A stretch of 12,837 bases of DNA from an uncultured Saprospiraceae bacterium (GTDB lineage Bacteria; Bacteroidota; Bacteroidia; Chitinophagales; Saprospiraceae), in contig CALIQO010000537.1 of assembly GCA_938044055.1 (NCBI GenBank), forward strand, positions 1-12,837, given 5' to 3'. The translations under genes were made by a program, and so were the position numbers. The notes beneath the pieces were generated by a model. That model did not search any database and had not been told where the DNA came from. It worked only from the letters and a program-made list of their open reading frames with translations. Below are positions 7,982 to 12,837 of the stretch, in pieces; within the stretch, counting starts at the first letter, position 1, and each line of letters opens with the position of its first letter.

Positions 7982-8718
7982 GAATTATGGTTTAGCTTGT
8001 TGTGAATAGACATCGCTATATCCACAGCATTTTCTGTATCACCATGGACACAGATGGTGTCTGCTTGTATGGAAATCTCAGCACCATTATCGGCGTCTAC
8101 TTTATTTTCGTAGGCAATCTTCCATGCTTGCTCAGAAGCAAGGATAGGATCAGAGATTACAGCACCTTTCATTTTTCTTTTTTTAAGCCAGCCTGATGAA
8201 GTATACGCTCTATCGGCAAATGCTTCTGTCCATATATTGAGTTGTCTATGTCGGGCTTGAGTATGCAATTCTCCTTGCGAGAAAGTGTAAATTAAAATGG
8301 ACGGATCGATCATTACAATGGCGTCTATGACGGCAGCGGCCACTTCTGGATTGTGGTGTGCATCGTGATATAGTGCGCCGTGGACCTTGACATGATGCAG
8401 CCTTGCTCCTCTAGATTCTGTTATGGATTTTAGGGCACCAATCTGGTAGATAAGTATGTCTCTTAATTCTTGTGGGGTAAGAGCCATGGATCTTCTCCCG
8501 AATCCCATCAAGTCAGGATAACCTGGATGGGCTCCGATAGATGTGCCGTGTTCTATAGCCATATCTATGGTCTTCAATATGGTCGTAGGATCTCCCCCAT
8601 GAAAGCCACAAGCAATGTTACAACTGGAGATGTATGGCATAATGGCTTCATCGTTACCGATGGTGAATCTGCCATATGATTCTCCCATATCACAGTTGAT
8701 GTCTATATTAATTGCCAT
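7978..8718 (-). CDS. pxpA: 5-oxoprolinase subunit PxpA (LamB/YcsF family)
   Basis: This is a 246-aa protein, the normal size for the LamB/YcsF family. Diagnostic motifs are IDINCDMGES at residues 5-14, SCNIACGFHGGDP (about 32-44), IGAHPGYPDLMGFGRR (about 61-76), HHVKVHGALY and, near the C-terminus, DTICVHGD. It is the third subunit of prokaryotic ATP-dependent 5-oxoprolinase and acts with PxpB/PxpC to make glutamate. I chose the ATG at 8716-8718 because MAINIDINCDMGES is the usual start. An upstream in-frame ATG at 8772 would add 18 residues with no family resemblance and run deep into the transporter gene. The gene begins 16 nt inside the end of that transporter gene and ends in the TTGA overlap with pxpB. 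Confidence 0.95.
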   Translation of the reverse strand: MAINIDINCDMGESYGRFTIGNDEAIMPYISSCNIACGFHGGDPTTILKTIDMAIEHGTSIGAHPGYPDLMGFGRRSMALTPQELRDILIYQIGALKSITESRGARLHHVKVHGALYHDAHHNPEVAAAVIDAIVMIDPSILIYTFSQGELHTQARHRQLNIWTEAFADRAYTSSGWLKKRKMKGAVISDPILASEQAWKIAYENKVDADNGAEISIQADTICVHGDTENAVDIAMSIHNKLNHNS

Positions 8719-9908
8719 AAGGTATAGAATGTTTTTCCTGCGAGCAAGATACAGATTCCGAGGATTATGCAACTTAGAATATTCTGTACAAGAGAATTAG
8801 CGTGATTGCCCATAACTTGTTTTTTATTGATCAGCCATATGATAAAAATAACAATCAGTGGAAGCAGCAATCCATTGGCGATCTGGGCAACCCGTATGAC
8901 CAATATCGGTTTCCATCCCATAGATGCAACCATCACACCGATGATAAGAATGAACAACCACAACCCCCTGAAGTGCGGTGCTGTTAATTTTCGTGATAGA
9001 CCGAGGATACCAGAGATGGCATAAGCAGTAGCTAGAGGAGCGGTAATGGCTGATGTGATTCCTGCCGCGAGTAATCCTATGGAGATGGCTACAAGAGCAT
9101 AATTGCCCAGCAGAGGTTCTAACCCTCTGGCTAAGCCTGCCGCATTTTCTATGTTTCCTTGTTGTACACCTGCCGCACAGATAAGAACACACATAGATAT
9201 GAGTCCTCCTAGAGTGATGGAAACATATATATCGGTTCTTGCTTTTTTAATAGTAGGGTTTTTCCATTTTTCATTGACGAGGGCAGCATGCAGAAACAGA
9301 TTGTAAGGTACAACGGTGGTTCCTACAAGCCCCATGATCTGCAAAATGTTGTCCTCATTATACTGGGGAAGAAATAGACCAGAAAATAACGCCTTATAAT
9401 CTATATCTAGCATAAACAAGGTGATCAGAAAACACAGAGACATAAGAACAACAAGGGTTATCAATACATTTTCTATCAACCGATAACTTCCGATCCATAG
9501 CAATAGACCGGCAATAAGTCCTATCATACAGACTACGATCCAGGTCGGAATATCAGGGAACAGGGTTTCTACTCCGAGATATGCACCGAGAATGTTGCCC
9601 GATTCATAAGCAGCATTTCCGATGAATATGGCAGCAAAAACTAAGATGATGGCAAGCGTTTTAGTAACTGGATGTTGTATGTGATTGCGTATGTTTTCTG
9701 CCAGACCTTCTTTAGTAACAACCCCTATTCTGGCAGCCATCTCTTGTAGAATGATGGTGGCCAAGGTAGAGAACAGCAATGCCCACAATAGAGTCAACCC
9801 GTGTTTAGCTCCTGCGAGAGTACACTGCGTAATGGTGCCAGGGCCTATAAATGCCGCAGCAATTAAGGCAGCTGGGCCTATGTTTTTTAATCTTTCTAGC
9901 AACTTCAT
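8703..9908 (-). CDS. Nramp-fold transporter lacking the usual metal ligands
   Basis: This is a 401-aa integral membrane protein with about 11 hydrophobic segments, the size and topology of the Nramp family. It starts MKLLERLKNIGPAALIAAAF at the ATG 9906-9908; an in-frame ATG at 10001 would add 31 basic, non-family residues. In Mn/Fe Nramp proteins TM1 carries DPGN and TM6 carries MPH. Here TM1 reads G22-P-G-T25 and TM6 V200-P-Y202-N, so the Asp, Asn and Met ligands and the TM6 His are all replaced, while the helix-breaking Pro/Gly are kept. A relative of this type (YcsG) sits with the pxp genes in Bacillus subtilis. It is the first gene of the operon and overlaps pxpA. I infer import of 5-oxoproline or a related small substrate rather than a divalent metal; automated names such as 'divalent metal transporter' may mislead. 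Confidence 0.88.
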   Translation of the reverse strand: MKLLERLKNIGPAALIAAAFIGPGTITQCTLAGAKHGLTLLWALLFSTLATIILQEMAARIGVVTKEGLAENIRNHIQHPVTKTLAIILVFAAIFIGNAAYESGNILGAYLGVETLFPDIPTWIVVCMIGLIAGLLLWIGSYRLIENVLITLVVLMSLCFLITLFMLDIDYKALFSGLFLPQYNEDNILQIMGLVGTTVVPYNLFLHAALVNEKWKNPTIKKARTDIYVSITLGGLISMCVLICAAGVQQGNIENAAGLARGLEPLLGNYALVAISIGLLAAGITSAITAPLATAYAISGILGLSRKLTAPHFRGLWLFILIIGVMVASMGWKPILVIRVAQIANGLLLPLIVIFIIWLINKKQVMGNHANSLVQNILSCIILGICILLAGKTFYTLWQLI

Positions 9909-10029
9909 GCGCCTTAAAGGTGTTATAATTACACGATTCTTTCTTGCTTTCCGTGCAACAGCTGCATGGAAAGGAATGAAAATACTGTTTTCTCGCGACA
10001 AATTGATCTGTGGATGACCTTGTTATGTG

Positions 10030-10058
10030 TTGTATAAACAGTTAATTTTAGTATTTTG
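10030..10058 (+). promoter_or_regulatory. Candidate -33/-7 promoter for the TolB/barrel gene
   Basis: TTG at 10030-10032 is separated by 19 nt from TATTTTG at 10052-10058, an imperfect match (one base short) to TAnnTTTG. It ends 23 nt before the ATG at 10082, in the 173-bp divergent region shared with the oxoprolinase operon. I found no comparably good promoter for the minus-strand operon. Confidence 0.25.
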
Positions 10059-10081
10059 AAATTGTCTTCAGCTGTATGCGT

Positions 10082-12837
10082 ATGAATAGAATTCTATCCA
10101 TTCTTATTATATCTATCCTGTCCTTAGTGTCTATGCCAGGGACTGCTCAGAATGTGGATACACGATTCGGTAAGAATCGCGTACAGTATCACGATGATTT
10201 TAAGAAATGGGATAAATACGAAACAGAGAATTTTATCATATACTGGTATGGAAAAGCGAAGAACGTGGCAAAGGCAGTGGTGCCCATGGCAGAGTTGTTC
10301 CACGACGAAGTTCAAGCAGTTGTAGAACATCGGATGAATGATAAGATCCAGATTCTTATCTACACCGACCTTTCAGATCTAAATCAATCTAACATAGGCA
10401 ATGACGATACCTGGACGAGTAAGTCTGGAGAGACCAAGATCGTGGGTAGTAAAATGTTTGTTTATTTTAATGGCAATCATCAAGATTTAAGAGATCAACT
10501 GAAAGAAGGTATTGCATCGGTATACCTTGCTTCAATGTTGTTCGGAGCCAGTTTCCAGGAATTCGTCCAGAACGCTGTTCTTCTTAACCTTCCAGAATGG
10601 TTCAAGGATGGGATTGTTTCCTATAGTTCTAGCTCATGGAATACATATATAGAAGATGAGTTGAGAGATGTACTAGAGAATAATGACAAGTACTATAGCT
10701 TCAAGAAATTATCAGAAGACCACCCGAGGGTTGCAGGACACTCTATGTGGTATTTTATAAGTCAGTATTATAGCCCTACTGCCATTCCTAATCTACTCTA
10801 TTTAACCAAGATTTCGAGGGATCTTGACGAGAGCTTCATTTACGTATTGTCAGAAAACAGAAAAACCATTTTCAAGGAATGGTCTGGATTTTATAAGGAT
10901 TATTACCAAGCAGAAAAAGGAAGATATCTTTCTCCTCCAGAAGATGCAGAGGTAGATCTTAAAAACAAGGACTATGTTCCGATCAGTCAGATGCGATTCA
11001 GTCCAGACGGTAATTCGCTGGTTTATGTAGATAACAATATCGGTCAGTATAGAATTAGATTGAGGAATCTTGAGACGGGCAAGGAGAAAACCCTATTCAA
11101 TTATGGGTATAAAAACTCTGTACAAGAAACAGATTATAATTACCCTTTGCTTACTTGGCATCCAGATAATAGGACCCTATCATTTGCCTACGAGCATAGA
11201 GATGCGATTAAGATAAGAAGACTAGATATTGAAACTGGAAAACATGCAGAGCAAATTGTGCCAGAAGAATTTCAACGCATATACTCCATGGATTATCTAG
11301 ATTCAACACACTATATCTTTTCTGCCAATACGGATGGTTATGCGGACTTATATAAGTACGATGCAGATTTTAGAACGCAGGAAAGAATAACCAATGATTT
11401 CTATGATGACTTAGATGCGACGGTAACGACTATAGATGGAAAAAAAGGAATCTTGTTCTCATCTAATCGACAGAGCGACTTGGTTGTAGATATGGATCTA
11501 GATACAATCTTACCGCTTGAAAATTTCGACTTATTTTTTTATGATTTACAAGAAGGGAATAAGTCAATAGATAGATTGACAGATACAGAAAGTCATAGTG
11601 AGAGGTATCCATTTATGACTGGGAAGGAAGGTTATATAACGTATCTATCTCATAAGAGTGGAATTAAAAATTCTTATGTGCTAGACTTGATTACAGGGAG
11701 GGCATATACTGTAAGTAACCTAGATAGAAATATCATAAGACACCATCCTTCTCCTGTCGGCAACAAGTACATATATACCTTGTACAGAGAAGGTGCATAT
11801 AAAATCTACTTAGAAGATAAAGCATGGAATGATGCGGTGCCGGCAAGTGTTACTGCTCTACAGCGATCAAGACAACCAGAAGAAGTCTTAATCCCATTCA
11901 TTCCAGAAGAAGAAGAGGAAGAAATTGTAGACGATGGATTCTTGTTTCAGGCAGAGTTCGATAATCCACTCGTTGTACCTGATATTGCGAATGATAAAAA
12001 CAAGCCAGTTCTGTTCAGAGAATTCCTAGAGAGCAGAAGTTTCGAGCAACGTGATAGACCTTTAGAAACATTGAAAACGCCGAGGGTAACGGCTTCTAGG
12101 CTCGCTTTCCGGGTTGATAATTTTACAACGAAATTAGACAATGAAGTTTTATTCGAAGGGCTTGAATCATACACCGGCGACCCGAACCAATTAGATGTAA
12201 ATCCTACTGGGATTTTATTAAAGGCGACCATTAAAGATTTACTAGAGGATTATGTGTTTGAAGGAGGAGTAAGAATTCCTACAGGATTTAATGGAACAGA
12301 ATACTTTCTGGTTTTTGATGACAAGAAAAAATTGATTGATCGGAGGTACGCTTTCTATAGGCGAGTTACTACAGATCAAGTAGACGACACCGTATTTCCT
12401 GCGATTAAAACCAAGAAGAATTCATTGATAGGATTGTACCAGCTAAAGTATCCTATGGATGTGTATCGAAGCATACGAGCAACAAGTACACTGAGAATCG
12501 ATAGGTTTTATTCTCAGTCTGTAAATGCTGAAAGTTTCAACGATCCATTGATTAACGACAAGCGATTGAGTCTGAAACTGGAGTATGTATATGACAATAC
12601 GATAGACATCGATGAAAATATAAAGCATGGAACCCGCTACAAGTTTTTCGTTGAGGGGATTAACAAGTTTGACTTACAAGTTGTAGATGGTTTTAAGGTA
12701 GATCCATCTACGGCATATACCTTTTTATTTGGATTTGATTTTAGGCATTATATACCCTTCTTGAAGTATGGTATAATAGCACTCAGAACAGCAGGTGTTT
12801 CTTCATATGGTTCTGAAAAAATAATGTTTCACTTAGG
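10082..12837 (+). CDS. Secreted pseudo-gluzincin / TolB-like propeller / outer-membrane barrel protein, 3' partial
   Basis: The frame is open from ATG 10082 to the right edge (at least 918 codons) with no stop. Residues 1-23 are a signal peptide ending PGTAQ. The next region, about 24-290, resembles a peptidase-MA (gluzincin) domain: ETENFIIYWYG, IQILIYTDLSDL, then L-K141-E-G-I-A145 where HExxH would be expected, and LPEWFKDG (P171-G177) where active enzymes have WFxEG. Both histidines are absent, so it is probably not a peptidase. From about 304 to 600 there are PD40/TolB-type propeller repeats (MRFSPDGNSLVYV, TWHPDNRTLSFAY, ILFSSNRQSD). An acidic linker, PEEEEEEIVDD, lies near 607-617. From about 725, beta-rich sequence (FEGGVRIPTGFNGTEYF...) ends at the window edge with a motif resembling Omp85/surface-antigen barrels (LRTAGVSSYGSEKIMFHLG). 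It is probably an outer-membrane protein with a large periplasmic part. Its role is unknown; it may concern envelope assembly or export. Confidence 0.85.
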   Translation, partial: MNRILSILIISILSLVSMPGTAQNVDTRFGKNRVQYHDDFKKWDKYETENFIIYWYGKAKNVAKAVVPMAELFHDEVQAVVEHRMNDKIQILIYTDLSDLNQSNIGNDDTWTSKSGETKIVGSKMFVYFNGNHQDLRDQLKEGIASVYLASMLFGASFQEFVQNAVLLNLPEWFKDGIVSYSSSSWNTYIEDELRDVLENNDKYYSFKKLSEDHPRVAGHSMWYFISQYYSPTAIPNLLYLTKISRDLDESFIYVLSENRKTIFKEWSGFYKDYYQAEKGRYLSPPEDAEVDLKNKDYVPISQMRFSPDGNSLVYVDNNIGQYRIRLRNLETGKEKTLFNYGYKNSVQETDYNYPLLTWHPDNRTLSFAYEHRDAIKIRRLDIETGKHAEQIVPEEFQRIYSMDYLDSTHYIFSANTDGYADLYKYDADFRTQERITNDFYDDLDATVTTIDGKKGILFSSNRQSDLVVDMDLDTILPLENFDLFFYDLQEGNKSIDRLTDTESHSERYPFMTGKEGYITYLSHKSGIKNSYVLDLITGRAYTVSNLDRNIIRHHPSPVGNKYIYTLYREGAYKIYLEDKAWNDAVPASVTALQRSRQPEEVLIPFIPEEEEEEIVDDGFLFQAEFDNPLVVPDIANDKNKPVLFREFLESRSFEQRDRPLETLKTPRVTASRLAFRVDNFTTKLDNEVLFEGLESYTGDPNQLDVNPTGILLKATIKDLLEDYVFEGGVRIPTGFNGTEYFLVFDDKKKLIDRRYAFYRRVTTDQVDDTVFPAIKTKKNSLIGLYQLKYPMDVYRSIRATSTLRIDRFYSQSVNAESFNDPLINDKRLSLKLEYVYDNTIDIDENIKHGTRYKFFVEGINKFDLQVVDGFKVDPSTAYTFLFGFDFRHYIPFLKYGIIALRTAGVSSYGSEKIMFHL

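Noticed and set aside
8719..8772. Earlier start of pxpA at 8772
   Set aside because: It would add 18 residues not found in the LamB/YcsF family; MAINIDINCDMGES is the standard start.
8824..9192. Minus-strand 122-aa open frame inside the transporter gene
   Set aside because: It lies in another frame within the well-supported Nramp-like gene; its Cys/His-rich, low-complexity translation has no family resemblance.
9909..10001. N-terminal extension of the Nramp-like protein from the ATG at 10001
   Set aside because: The extra 31 residues are basic and unlike the family; MKLLERLKNIGP at 9908 is a normal Nramp beginning.
11947..12628. Minus-strand open frames (94 and 61 aa) near the right edge
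   Set aside because: They are antisense to the long TolB/barrel frame and have no domain features.

Overview
The window looks like chromosomal DNA of a member of the Bacteroidota, possibly of the Saprospiria/Cytophagia type. The evidence is moderate-to-low GC, long outer-surface lipoproteins of the FG-GAP/VCBS + ASPIC/UnbV type in tandem, a TolB-like propeller joined to an outer-membrane barrel, starts without clear Shine-Dalgarno sequences, and two candidate promoters resembling the Bacteroidota -33/-7 pattern. The lineage is inferred, not proven. I see no mobile element, CRISPR array, tRNA or rRNA.

Layout. (1) Positions 1-4921, plus strand: two tandem paralogous surface proteins. The first is cut by the left edge. 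The second is a complete 1052-aa lipoprotein whose TTG start overlaps the stop of the first (TTGA). A 12-bp-stem hairpin follows at 4924-4951. (2) Positions 5060-5755, plus strand: a CPBP-family (CAAX protease/bacteriocin-processing) membrane protein with its own candidate promoter. (3) Positions 5756-6004: a 249-bp convergent spacer with no gene that I can see. (4) Positions 6005-9908, minus strand: a five-gene operon in which every junction overlaps, in transcription order Nramp-like transporter, pxpA, pxpB, pxpC, and a hotdog-fold acyl-CoA thioesterase. (5) From 10082 to the right edge, plus strand and divergent from the operon: one long open frame of at least 918 codons. It encodes a secreted protein with a degenerate gluzincin-like domain, a TolB-type propeller and the start of an Omp85-like outer-membrane barrel.

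How the genes fit together. PxpA, PxpB and PxpC form the ATP-dependent prokaryotic 5-oxoprolinase, which opens 5-oxoproline (pyroglutamate) to glutamate. The first gene of the operon is an Nramp-fold protein in which the usual metal-binding residues are replaced, so it is more likely to carry another substrate, perhaps 5-oxoproline, than Mn/Fe. The last gene, a thioesterase, has no obvious link to this pathway. The two ASPIC/UnbV proteins are probably displayed on the cell surface. The right-hand TolB/barrel protein probably spans the outer membrane. Nothing here is clearly an undescribed system. The best leads are the metal-ligand-free Nramp relative locked into the oxoprolinase operon and the pseudo-peptidase/propeller/barrel fusion.
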